Shown piece after piece: positions 35,937 to 44,368 of a DNA stretch of 64,000 nucleotides (positions within the stretch are counted from its first letter, which is position 1; each line of letters begins with the position of its first letter). Under the pieces are notes generated by a model, which saw only the letters and a list, made by a program, of their open reading frames with translations, was not told the DNA's origin and searched no databases. The stretch lies in contig JARBTJ010000003.1 in the NCBI GenBank assembly GCA_029240245.1, positions 1 through 64,000 of the forward strand, read 5' to 3'. Both the position numbers and the translations under genes were made by a program. The stretch is from Herbinix sp. GTDB taxonomy: Bacteria > Bacillota > Clostridia > Lachnospirales > Lachnospiraceae.

Positions 35937-36416
35937 TTATAGCTTATTACCGCATTCTCCGCAGAATCTGGTCTGTGGCGGATTTTTAAAACCACATTTC
36001 GCGCATACATACTGGTTCTTCTGACCTAATTTCGCACCACACTCCTGGCAAAACTTCACGCCCTCCGGATTTAAAGTGTCACAGTTCGGACAGGTACGGG
36101 CCTCTAGATCTTCTTCCATTGCCTTATTCTTTTCACTCTTTTCCTTTTCTGCCAGTCTTAACAGTTCCTGAGCCTTCTCCTGTCTATACTGGTTCTGCTG
36201 AAGCTCATATACAAAATCGGAATACTCCGGTTGATTACTTATACTTTGATAAACCTTACGTCCGATTGCAGCATAAATCTCTACTTCTTTTTGCTTTAAT
36301 TCATTTAACTCGTTTGTTGCAGTAAAAACCTTAGTATCCGGATCATCCTGAGGCATAAAGGAAGTCAATCCCTTCATAAATCCGCCAAAACCATTTAAAT
36401 TAAACATATCTGCCAT
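35937..36416 (-). CDS. Double zinc-ribbon protein with helical N-terminus
   Basis: Residues ~25-105 are helical and charged (ATNELNELKQKEVEIYAAIGRKV, coiled-coil-like). Two zinc ribbons follow: CPNCDTLNPEGVKFCQECGAKL and CAKCGFKNPPQTRFCGECGNKL. There is no signal peptide or membrane helix. GGGAGG supports ATG at 36416. It is the last gene of a same-strand run from 39528; the neighbours share zinc ribbons. The function is unknown; such proteins often act as scaffold or adaptor. Confidence 0.88.
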   Translation of the reverse strand: MADMFNLNGFGGFMKGLTSFMPQDDPDTKVFTATNELNELKQKEVEIYAAIGRKVYQSISNQPEYSDFVYELQQNQYRQEKAQELLRLAEKEKSEKNKAMEEDLEARTCPNCDTLNPEGVKFCQECGAKLGQKNQYVCAKCGFKNPPQTRFCGECGNKL

Positions 36417-36450
36417 ACATTTTCCTCCCAAGTTTTAGAAAATCATTTAT

Positions 36451-37116
36451 TTAAACTTTTGTACCGCACTCTCCGCAGAACTTTGTTCCTGCGGCAACGC
36501 TGGCTCCGCAACTGGGACAAACATTTTTCGAAAGATTAGCACCACAATTATTGCAGAACTTACCTTCTCCGGAAGGCTTATTGCATACCGGACATACTAA
36601 CGTTTTACCTTCTATCTTTCCGCTGAAAAACTTACCGTTTTCCGCCTTTTCCTCAATTTCCTCCATCATGCGGTCGGATCTTGCTTTTACCACTTTAACA
36701 TTTACTCTCGGTGCACATTCCACACACAGCCCCTCATCCTCATTAAAGTCCGCATCACATACCCACAATCTGCAATTATGACAGCGGTTGTAATGTTGTC
36801 TGGCTTCGTTCTGCGCTATTTCAAAGGCCTTATCATGTTCCTTATGCCATTCGGGGCTCATTCCGGTAAAACGTTCCGATAGAACATCCCCGCCATGGGA
36901 AACACTCCAGCCTAAATTCCCAAGCTTACTGCCAAATAGATTACCTACCACCCTTGCTCCGCCGCTGATTCCCCTGATTAAGGAGCCCTTCTTATAGGCT
37001 TCAGACTCAATAAAGGTCGTCTTGAAGCCATCCTGACATAAATCACAGTAAAACGTAAATTGAAAACCTGCTTCCGTACTATTATCTTCATAATTTCGTG
37101 TAAAAGAATTCAGCAT
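36451..37116 (-). CDS. Multi-zinc-ribbon protein with internal glycine-rich segment
   Basis: The 221-aa protein begins with a CDLCQDG half-ribbon, continues with a glycine-rich hydrophobic stretch (LIRGISGGARVVGNLFGSKLG), then CHNCRLWVCDADF...CVECAP and two terminal ribbons (CPVCNKPSGEGKFCNNCGANL, CPSCGASVAAGTKFCGECGTKV). The pattern is like phage-shock or TM2-associated 'zinc ribbon' proteins, but I cannot name the family. AAAGGTGG precedes the ATG. It is 34 bp upstream of the next zinc-ribbon gene. Confidence 0.88.
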   Translation of the reverse strand: MLNSFTRNYEDNSTEAGFQFTFYCDLCQDGFKTTFIESEAYKKGSLIRGISGGARVVGNLFGSKLGNLGWSVSHGGDVLSERFTGMSPEWHKEHDKAFEIAQNEARQHYNRCHNCRLWVCDADFNEDEGLCVECAPRVNVKVVKARSDRMMEEIEEKAENGKFFSGKIEGKTLVCPVCNKPSGEGKFCNNCGANLSKNVCPSCGASVAAGTKFCGECGTKV

Positions 37117-37150
37117 TAAACTTCCACCTTTCTAGTTATTTCTATTCCTA

Positions 37151-37327
37151 TTATCCTTTCGCCTTCTTTATCTTTTTGCCGCAGGCGGTGCATTTCACGG
37201 CATCAAAAAATTGATATGCACCACACCTGGGATTTTGACAGACAATCATCAGATTTGCACCACAGATATCACATCTGCCCTGTAGAAAGGTATTGCCTTT
37301 GCATACAGGACAGGTGATATATCACAT
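37151..37327 (-). pseudogene. Small zinc-ribbon ORF with TGA as second codon
   Basis: The stop of the upstream lipoprotein overlaps an ATG (TAATG). The next in-frame codon is TGA, after which a clean frame runs to TAA at 37151: YITCPVCKGNTFLQGRCDIC, GANLMIVCQNPRCGAY, CTACGKKIKKAKG. Four CxxC pairs make two zinc ribbons, matching its neighbours. The likeliest reading is a small gene inactivated by one nonsense change, or one that starts at a non-ATG codon after the TGA. A selenocysteine at position 2 is improbable. Confidence 0.6.
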
Positions 37328-38112
37328 TATTCCAGAGATATAGTTATCTGCATGCCTTTTTCATCCAGATAATAATACATTCCGATATAGCATTTTTCAT
37401 CCAGATATGCTACATACATCAACATTTCATCAGAGTTGGTCTCGAAGGCTTCTTTATTAAAACCTGCTTTTTTTACCTCTTCCAGATAATTTTTATACTC
37501 CTCAGGTTCAACCTCCTCAACCGTTAACAGACAGCCGGTATTTAAATTCATGCAATAGGTAACAACACCTCCATCGAATTTCGGTATTAAATCTGCCGCT
37601 AACCCTGTCGGCCATTCATTGTTTTCACTAATGGTCATAACTTCGCCGTCTTCACCCGTTATGGTAAATTCGCCGTTGTCATCATCATAGCTCATACTGC
37701 CTTCATCGGTTTCCATGTTGAAGTCCCCATTATTATCATCATCAGAAATCTCATCATCATAAGCAATACCGTCTTCCGTATCAGCGGGAAGATCAGTACC
37801 ATCATAATAAGTCGTATCCCCATCGTTATCTTCGATGGTCATGTTACCATCCTCTGCATCAAAGGTCATGTTTCCTTCATCACTTTCAATCGTAAAATCA
37901 CCGTTTTCCTCAGTATTAAAGGTTACATCCCCATCCTCTGAACTGAACTTGATACTTCCGTCTTTTACATCAACGTCCACTCCTTCTTCCTCACCAATTT
38001 TATTGAGGATACCTTCCGTAATGTTTTCTCCAATTTTTTTATTCAGATTGCAACCTGCAAATAGCATAAGCACTGCTGCAGTGATTACAATGACTATAAA
38101 CTTTCTTGACAT
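37327..38112 (-). CDS. Acidic repeat lipoprotein
   Basis: A lipoprotein signal ends in LFAGC. The next ~130 residues are short beta-like repeats of the type G-x-(I/V/M)-(T/K)-F/I...E-D/N-G (SEDGDVTFNTEENGDFTIES, DEGNMTFDAEDGNMTIED), strongly acidic. The C-terminal ~90 residues (LIPKFDGGVVTYCMNLNTGC, YKNYLEEVKKAGFN) form a separate globular domain seen in clostridial lipoproteins of unknown role. GGAGGG fixes ATG at 38112. It belongs to the zinc-ribbon/lipoprotein run. Confidence 0.88.
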   Translation of the reverse strand: MSRKFIVIVITAAVLMLFAGCNLNKKIGENITEGILNKIGEEEGVDVDVKDGSIKFSSEDGDVTFNTEENGDFTIESDEGNMTFDAEDGNMTIEDNDGDTTYYDGTDLPADTEDGIAYDDEISDDDNNGDFNMETDEGSMSYDDDNGEFTITGEDGEVMTISENNEWPTGLAADLIPKFDGGVVTYCMNLNTGCLLTVEEVEPEEYKNYLEEVKKAGFNKEAFETNSDEMLMYVAYLDEKCYIGMYYYLDEKGMQITISLE

Positions 38113-38196
38113 AACAAACCCTCCATGATTATACACGATTACTTCAAAGATCCTTTTCTATTAATCATAATTAAAGAATGACTCTTTATTATGCCG

Positions 38197-39114
38197 TTAT
38201 TTTTCTTCATCCACTACTATTTTACCGTTATCAATTCCACCGCTGGTTTCAATGGTTAAACCTGCTGCCTCAAACATTTGAATGGCCTTTTCCTTTGTCA
38301 TATCCTCTTCCAGCTTAAGGACTTCGAAATCGGTGCCCAACGCTGCTGTCGCTACAACAAAATCATACTGATTCTTACCGTTACGCACAAAGGTAAAGGA
38401 GGTTGTTAATTCCTCTTCATTCCGGTAATTTAAGGTGTTCCCGTCAAGTAAAAAGCCACTGATATCACCGTCATCCTCAATACTTAGTTCTGTAATGGTT
38501 CTATTGATTACTACGCTCTCTCGCTCCGTATAATCATCAGCATAATAATGTCCTTCTTTTAAGTCGCAATTGCCGGTTTGGACCTCCTTATCACCCGCTT
38601 TCATACTCGGGGAGAAGCCATCCTCTTCCCTCACCTCTTCATATCCAAACGTGAGCTTCGAGCCATTCTTTTCAACAAAGGCAGGAAAACCGGCCAGCAT
38701 AAGTTCTCCCTCAAAACGTCCTTCTTCATTGTAAAGATTTAGCATGTCATATTGTACTCCGGAAACAAAACAGGTCCCAATCAGGAATAATTCCATAATC
38801 GGCATGCCCTCGTAATTATTTAACGCTTCGGAATTGAAATCAAATACGTAGTTCCAATATTCCGAAAAATCGACAATGGTCTTCAGGTTTTTATAATCTG
38901 CTTCATCAGAGTCAGATGATGTGTTGTCGTTTTCTCCGGAAGCTTCGGAAGTATCTTGTGCCGGCTGAGTATCCTCACCCATAATATCCTCCGCATCCTC
39001 TACGGGATCCGAAATTTCGTTATCAGAATCCGCCTGCTTGGAAGGCTTGCCGCATGCGGTGATAAATACTGCCATGCATAATAAGAAAGTAAAACGTACT
39101 AATATCCTCTTCAT
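38197..39114 (-). CDS. Hypothetical lipoprotein
   Basis: The signal MKRILVRFTFLLCMAVFITAC ends in ITAC. An acidic Ser/Asp/Glu tether to about residue 72 precedes a ~230-residue beta-rich domain (YWNYVFDFNSEALNNYEGMP, TITELSIEDDGDISGFLLDG). The C-terminus includes MTKEKAIQMFEAAGLTIE. AGGAGG precedes the ATG. It sits between the Tic20-like gene and the acidic repeat lipoprotein, on the same strand with short gaps. I do not recognise the domain. Confidence 0.85.
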   Translation of the reverse strand: MKRILVRFTFLLCMAVFITACGKPSKQADSDNEISDPVEDAEDIMGEDTQPAQDTSEASGENDNTSSDSDEADYKNLKTIVDFSEYWNYVFDFNSEALNNYEGMPIMELFLIGTCFVSGVQYDMLNLYNEEGRFEGELMLAGFPAFVEKNGSKLTFGYEEVREEDGFSPSMKAGDKEVQTGNCDLKEGHYYADDYTERESVVINRTITELSIEDDGDISGFLLDGNTLNYRNEEELTTSFTFVRNGKNQYDFVVATAALGTDFEVLKLEEDMTKEKAIQMFEAAGLTIETSGGIDNGKIVVDEEK

Positions 39115-39174
39115 AAAATCCTCCTAAAATTAATATTTGATAACCCTCGGAGGGTCACACCTCCGAAAGGAACC

Positions 39175-39528
39175 TTATTTGATCAATCGGAATCTACCTA
39201 TAAGCGGGAGTTCCTTTGCCTTACCTCCAAGTCCGTTGATTAAACCGATGATTGCTAAAACTAAAGTTGCTATGGAAAAGAACGGTAATAAGAACCAGCC
39301 TATAAATGGTATCAGGCTTAAAATAATACTTCCTCCTACTCCCAATATAAACAGTAAGAGTCCCTGGTTAGCGTAGAATCTTCCGAACTTGGATTCCGGG
39401 CAGGCGATTAAAGGCAGAAAGAAAATAATAATCCCGAGACCGGCCATGGTCTTATTTTTCTCGATATCTGCCGGCTCAAAGGTTTCAGCTGCATTCCTTC
39501 CCATCATGTTGTTGTTCATTTCTGACAT
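39175..39528 (-). CDS. Small polytopic membrane protein (DUF4870/Tic20-like)
   Basis: The 117-aa protein has an Asn-rich start and about three hydrophobic helices (MAGLGIIIFFLPLIACPES, LLLFILGVGGSIILSLIPFIG, FFSIATLVLAIIGLING). The RFYANQGLLLFIL block resembles the DUF4870/Tic20 pattern, in which 'H/Y-A-x-Q' precedes a helix. GAGGAGG fixes ATG at 39528; longer frames to 39645 run through the promoter. It is the first gene of the run ending at 35937. Confidence 0.8.
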   Translation of the reverse strand: MSEMNNNMMGRNAAETFEPADIEKNKTMAGLGIIIFFLPLIACPESKFGRFYANQGLLLFILGVGGSIILSLIPFIGWFLLPFFSIATLVLAIIGLINGLGGKAKELPLIGRFRLIK

Positions 39529-39579
39529 ACTTGTTTCCTCCTCATACAAATTATGATTTGATGCTCTGCATCTAAGCCC

Positions 39580-39657
39580 ATTGTATTCTTTTATCCATAT
39601 AATGGAATTACCCCTGGGGTGATTTTGCCTGTGAACCGGTATCACCCTTAGGGTGAT
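39580..39657 (-). promoter_or_regulatory. Promoter with two tandem palindromes leading the zinc-ribbon/lipoprotein run
   Basis: ATCACCC-TTA-GGGTGAT (39641-39657) and TTACCCCTGGGGTGA (39608-39622) have centres about 33 bp apart (three helical turns). On the minus strand they precede a weak -35 (TTCCAT) and TACAAT (39585-39580). This layout suggests an activator binding two dimers. Confidence 0.65.
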
Positions 39658-39917
39658 TTTAAAATTTTAATTGGAAGAATTTCTCATTTATGCTATAATC
39701 TACTTGACACAGATATAATTTCCTAATAGAACGATGATTTTTGTCGATTTGTTTCATATGACGTGAATCATGTATTACCTTACGTATGAAAAGTCACAGT
39801 TGTGTCTTTTCATTTTTATTAATATCAATAAATTTTACACAAAGTGTTAAATCTGTTGTTTAAGAAAGATTAATATAATAGGTTAACAATGGCACATGGG
39901 GGAGGGTATTTTGTTCT

Positions 39918-41306
39918 ATGAAAAAAAGAAATATTGTCATAATTGTCACCTCGTTATTGGTTCCGGCGATTCTTCTTACCATCGGACTCATATCTGTAAA
40001 AGATGAAAATCCGGTCACACTTACTTTATGGCATAATTATGGTGGGCAGCTGAAAGAAAAAATGGATGTAATGATAGAAGAATTTAATGGGACGATCGGT
40101 GCGAAAGAAGGAGTAATCATCAGCGTAACCTCGATTTCAGGCTCAGCTACACTTCATGAAAAGCTTACTATGGCAGCAAATCAAGATCCGGGAGCACCAA
40201 CTCTGCCGGACATCACCACCGCATATCCTAAGACGGCATTGATTCTAGAGGAAAAAGAGTTATTGGTGGATCTTGAAAATTTGTTTACCGAAAAAGAACT
40301 GTCCGCTTATATTCCCCGGTTTATTGAGGAGGGACGGTTATCGAAGGAAAAGCTTTGTGTGTTTCCGACCGCCAAATCAACGGAGGTACTTTTTATTAAT
40401 CAGACGATTTTTGACCGGTTAGCGGAAGCAACCGGAGCAAGCCTGGAGGATTTGCAAACCTTTGAAGGTATTATGAAAACCGCTGCCTTATACTATGAAT
40501 GGACGGACAACCAGACACCGGAGATTAAAAATGACGGAAAGACCTTTTTTGTTTCAGATTCCTTGTTTAATTATACCTTAATCGGCTGTCGACAATTAAA
40601 GTCAGATTTCATGAAAGACGATGCCTTTCATTTTTCAGATCCCATCGTTAGGAAGGTTTGGGAAAGCTATTTTAATCCTGCCACAAAAGGTCAGTACGCA
40701 ATCTTTGACGGCTACTCCGCTGATCTTGCAAAAACCGGTGATATTGTCTGTTCCACAGGATCTACCGCCGGAGTTTCCTTTTACTCTCCCACGGTAACCT
40801 ATTCAGATAATACAACCGAGCCGGCAGAAATGACCATACTCCCTTATCCTGTTTTTGTTGATGGTGATAAGGTTGCGGTTCAGCGCGGAGCAGGTATGTG
40901 CATCATAAAATCCGATAAGAAGAAAGAAAAGCTTGCCGGTCTATTCTTAAAATGGTTTACCAGCCCAGAGGTTAACCTCCGTTTTGTTTCCTCTACCGGT
41001 TATCTACCGGTAACCGAAGCCGCTTATGGTGATATTATGCAGGAGGAAATCAATCATATTTCAGATCCTAATGTAAAAAAGCTTCTGGAAGTATCCAGAG
41101 TAATGCAAACAGAATATGATTATTATATCTCACCATTATTTGATGGTATTGATGAGCTAATGGATTCGTATAATACACACTTAAAGACTCTTGCCGATGC
41201 GTCAAAGAAAACCTATTTGTCCTTACTTGATACACAGGAGGCAGAACTTGCATTTAACATAATCATCGAGAGTAAATATGATGAATTTACCTCCTATTTC
41301 AAATAA
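39918..41306 (+). CDS. Membrane-anchored extracellular solute-binding protein (family 1)
   Basis: The 462-aa protein opens with a hydrophobic helix (IVIIVTSLLVPAILLTIGLI) without a lipobox, so it is probably an uncleaved anchor. The mature part is a sugar-type SBP: VTLTLWHNYGGQLKEKMDVM, PTLPDITTAYP and a C-terminal GYLPVTEAAY. No permease or ATPase gene is beside it. The next gene, 49 bp downstream, is a membrane regulator. So it may serve signalling rather than uptake; that is inference. GGGAGGG precedes the ATG. Confidence 0.88.
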   Translation: MKKRNIVIIVTSLLVPAILLTIGLISVKDENPVTLTLWHNYGGQLKEKMDVMIEEFNGTIGAKEGVIISVTSISGSATLHEKLTMAANQDPGAPTLPDITTAYPKTALILEEKELLVDLENLFTEKELSAYIPRFIEEGRLSKEKLCVFPTAKSTEVLFINQTIFDRLAEATGASLEDLQTFEGIMKTAALYYEWTDNQTPEIKNDGKTFFVSDSLFNYTLIGCRQLKSDFMKDDAFHFSDPIVRKVWESYFNPATKGQYAIFDGYSADLAKTGDIVCSTGSTAGVSFYSPTVTYSDNTTEPAEMTILPYPVFVDGDKVAVQRGAGMCIIKSDKKKEKLAGLFLKWFTSPEVNLRFVSSTGYLPVTEAAYGDIMQEEINHISDPNVKKLLEVSRVMQTEYDYYISPLFDGIDELMDSYNTHLKTLADASKKTYLSLLDTQEAELAFNIIIESKYDEFTSYFK

Positions 41307-41355
41307 CTAATTCCATCCTATATTATTACGAATATGTAGAAAGGCCTGCGATGCG

Positions 41356-42966
41356 ATGAATAAGCTGCAACATATGTTATTGCATAGAATTAATAAATCA
41401 GGTATGCCCAGCATATCCATGCGTCTGAGACTATTTCTGTTTTTATTGGTTCTGGTTTTGACCATGATATCCGGAATTATCGTCATTTTATTGGTCAGTG
41501 GAATTTTTACAGCAGGATTAAGTGAAAGTAGCCAGATTATAAAAAGCGAATTGGAGCATTCGTCTCAGGAAATTTCAAACCAGTTCGGTCAGCTTTCTTT
41601 ACAGGCAGTTGAATTTTCAGAGGAATTGTCAAAACAGTTTGAAGATACTTTGAACCATATGAACCTAACCATTGACAAGCTGTCAACCAACCCGGATAAG
41701 CTGGAAGAATTAATATCTGAAGTATATGATCTTACATACTACTCACTCGAAAAAGCTGATTGTAGTGGAGCATTTATTATACTGAATACTACGGTTAACC
41801 CTGCACTAAGTAATGCTGAATTTTCCAGAGCTGGACTATATCTTAAAAATATGGAACCGAATATTATCAGCTCCTCAGCACCGAATATGACCGTGCTTCG
41901 CGGATTTCCCAGTATCGGCAGGGAAAACACCATAGGTCTTCATGCTCAGTGGAGTATGGAATTCGATATAACCGAAGCAGATTATTACACGATTCCCCAG
42001 AAGGAAGCACTACATAATCGACGGTTGTCTATGTCGCGTTTATACTACTGGAGTGATCCTTTGATTCTCCCGGATACCAGTGAAGAGGTTATGCTGTGTT
42101 CTGTTCCTATTCTTGATTCATCGCATAATCTATACGGTGTCTGCGGATTTGAAGTCAGTGCCATGTTGTTTAAACTTTCACATATGCCTTATAACCATAC
42201 CTTTAGTCGCATGTTCTGCATGCTCTCGCCCCTTCAGGAGGACATGGTCGATATCAACCGCTCCCTGTTCGCCGGTAGCTATTCCGTTAAAGATCTGGTG
42301 GAGGAAGTTACTTCCTTAAAGGTGGTACCAGATGGCAAATCCTTTACTACCTATGGTATTGAGAATAAAAATATCTATCTGGGTTATCACTCTACCATTC
42401 AACTTTACCCAAACGATTCCCCGTATGCGGACGAAACCTGGGTGTCTGCTGTTTTGGTGCCAAAGGATGATATCGTTAACTCAATCACCCGAGTAAATTT
42501 AATATTGGCTTCTCTGCTGACTCTACTGTTTACCTTAGGAATCATCATCTCCATTGTCTTTAGCAACAAGTACTTAAAGCCGATCTCCGAGGGTATTGAG
42601 ATCATTAAGTCCACTGCTCCGGGTAACGCGCCAAAGACAAATGTACAGGAAATTGATGATCTAATTAATTTTCTTTCCATCTATAAAAATGAATTGAATC
42701 GTAAGGTGGAGGAGGATAAATATCAGTTAACCGTTCTGGAACAATTTGCGGAAAAGACGAAAATCCTATCGCCGGCAGAGCGTTCCGTTTTTAACCTTTA
42801 TGTCCAGGGGTTAAATGCAAAGGAAATCGCAGACCGAATGTTTTTAAGTATAAATACAATCAAAACTCATAACAAACGGATTTATTCAAAATTAAATGTT
42901 GCCTCCCGCGAAGAGCTCCTATTATACATTAATATGTTAAAGGAAATTGGACGCGATCTTTCATAA
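41356..42966 (+). CDS. Membrane-bound sensor with C-terminal LuxR-type DNA-binding domain
   Basis: Transmembrane helix 1 is at about 25-50 and helix 2 at about 380-403, enclosing a ~330-residue extracellular region with a coiled-coil start and a Cache-like body (LHAQWSMEFDITEADYYTIP). A linker leads to a LuxR helix-turn-helix at ~470-530 (LSPAERSVFNLYVQGLNAKEIA, DRMFLSINTIKTHNKRIYSKL). No kinase or receiver domain is present, so it is a one-component membrane transcription factor. The adjacent solute-binding protein is a candidate ligand partner. A strong terminator follows. Confidence 0.9.
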   Translation: MNKLQHMLLHRINKSGMPSISMRLRLFLFLLVLVLTMISGIIVILLVSGIFTAGLSESSQIIKSELEHSSQEISNQFGQLSLQAVEFSEELSKQFEDTLNHMNLTIDKLSTNPDKLEELISEVYDLTYYSLEKADCSGAFIILNTTVNPALSNAEFSRAGLYLKNMEPNIISSSAPNMTVLRGFPSIGRENTIGLHAQWSMEFDITEADYYTIPQKEALHNRRLSMSRLYYWSDPLILPDTSEEVMLCSVPILDSSHNLYGVCGFEVSAMLFKLSHMPYNHTFSRMFCMLSPLQEDMVDINRSLFAGSYSVKDLVEEVTSLKVVPDGKSFTTYGIENKNIYLGYHSTIQLYPNDSPYADETWVSAVLVPKDDIVNSITRVNLILASLLTLLFTLGIIISIVFSNKYLKPISEGIEIIKSTAPGNAPKTNVQEIDDLINFLSIYKNELNRKVEEDKYQLTVLEQFAEKTKILSPAERSVFNLYVQGLNAKEIADRMFLSINTIKTHNKRIYSKLNVASREELLLYINMLKEIGRDLS

Positions 42967-42975
42967 ACAGAAAAA

Positions 42976-43032
42976 GGTGGTATGCCAGCCAACCGATTTC
43001 AACGGTCGGAGCTTAGGCATACCACCTTTTAT
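42976..43032 (+). terminator. Terminator of the SBP-LuxR operon
   Basis: GGTGGTATGCC (42976-42986) pairs with GGCATACCACC (43016-43026), with an inner CCGA/TCGG pair, then TTTTATT. Confidence 0.85.
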
Positions 43033-43074
43033 TCATGTTAACTCATTTTCTCGCGAAGCAAGAAATTTGTTGAT

Positions 43075-43974
43075 TTAATATTCGATACGGTTTCTACCGT
43101 TATGTTTTGCCAAGTACAGCTTTTTATCTGCGGCATCGATTAATTCCTCCATACTTAAGTTCCTTTCCGGACCCATGGTACTGATACCGAAGCTCGCAGT
43201 AATATAGAATTTAAATTCACCACAGAAAATTTCGCTGGTTTCCAGCTTAGAACGCATTTGCTCGGCTATCTCTGCTGCCGTAGATAATCCCGCACCCGGT
43301 AGGCAGATTAAAAACTCTTCACCGCCATATCTGGCAACCCAATCGGATTGTCTCTTTAAACAGCTCTTTAATACATTTGCAAAAAAGATCAAAGTGCTGT
43401 CACCCACCAGATGACCATATGTGTCATTTACATTCTTAAACAAATCAATATCCGCCATAATTACAGAGACACATTGTTGTGTAAGAGTTGTATTAACTAT
43501 ATTGATAGGCAATCTTTCATTAATATAGCGCCTATTATAAATTCCTGTCAGCGAATCCACCAATGCCATGTTATGTATATTGTCGAGCATGGAATTAACT
43601 TCTGTCCGCTGCTCTATCGTCTCCTTTTCCACAACATCAACCGACATACTGTTCGTTATATTCTTGATAAGCTCGAGGACTACTATTCGGTTGTTCAATT
43701 CGATTGGTATTGCTGTTACCATATAAATTTCATCATTTGTATATTCCATCTTTATAAAGGTATCATTTTCACGGTAGGCCCGCATGGAAACACAGTTATC
43801 GCATACTTTATTCTTGCGCCAGAAATGATAACAACTAAAGTTCGTTTCATTTACGATCTTTTCTTTATACTCAACGATTTTTTTTGCTATCGGATCGATC
43901 AAGCGAATTTGGTCATAGGCCCTCTCAAAAATGTCTAATTTATCAAGGATGTCCTTAATCTCATTATCATACAT
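43075..43974 (-). CDS. Diguanylate cyclase with Cys-rich PAS-like sensor
   Basis: The C-terminal GGDEF domain (~135-299) has ADIDLFKNVNDTYGH and active site GGEEF (~217-221). An inhibitory-site RxxD (RQSD) sits five residues before it. The N-terminal ~120 residues look PAS-like and hold SCYHFWRKNKVCDNCVSM, a C-x-H...C-x-x-C cluster that could bind a metal or sense redox. It makes c-di-GMP, which the PilZ protein at 12.6 kb could bind. AAGGAGG precedes the ATG. It is monocistronic and cytoplasmic. Confidence 0.92.
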   Translation of the reverse strand: MYDNEIKDILDKLDIFERAYDQIRLIDPIAKKIVEYKEKIVNETNFSCYHFWRKNKVCDNCVSMRAYRENDTFIKMEYTNDEIYMVTAIPIELNNRIVVLELIKNITNSMSVDVVEKETIEQRTEVNSMLDNIHNMALVDSLTGIYNRRYINERLPINIVNTTLTQQCVSVIMADIDLFKNVNDTYGHLVGDSTLIFFANVLKSCLKRQSDWVARYGGEEFLICLPGAGLSTAAEIAEQMRSKLETSEIFCGEFKFYITASFGISTMGPERNLSMEELIDAADKKLYLAKHNGRNRIEY

Positions 43975-44368
43975 AGGATACCTCCTTTGGGTTATTTTAT
44001 AGTATATCGGAAAGTATCCTGTAATTACTTAACATATTTCTTCATTTTTTTGTCATGTTTGTAATATTGTATATTATTTTCTAAAGTTGATTCATTTTAG
44101 GACTGGATTATGCTCATTTAATTTTAAATTTGTGAACTGTATTGATTAGCAGTTCCTTTCTAACCTTTACCCTGTGGAAAAATTATATCTGTAATTATGC
44201 TATTATTTATCTATTTATATCTATTTTTATAAGATACATCTTTTCATATATTACCGGTTGTGCACTACATTTTCTATCTTTAATTTCTATTTTTATTATT
44301 ATCTATATCCTTTTTTAATTGGGATAATATAAAATATTTTGAAAATACTATGTTTGGAGGTGTTTATC
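43975..44368. other. AT-rich intergenic region upstream of the coat protein gene
   Basis: No gene is supported. CATATATTA at 44247-44255 fits the loose CATANNNTA -10 of mother-cell sigma factors, which would suit a coat gene, but no -35 could be confirmed. Confidence 0.3.

Noticed and set aside
37322-37327. TGA at codon two of the zinc-ribbon frame as selenocysteine
   Set aside because: No SECIS-like hairpin seen directly downstream and position two is not a plausible catalytic site.
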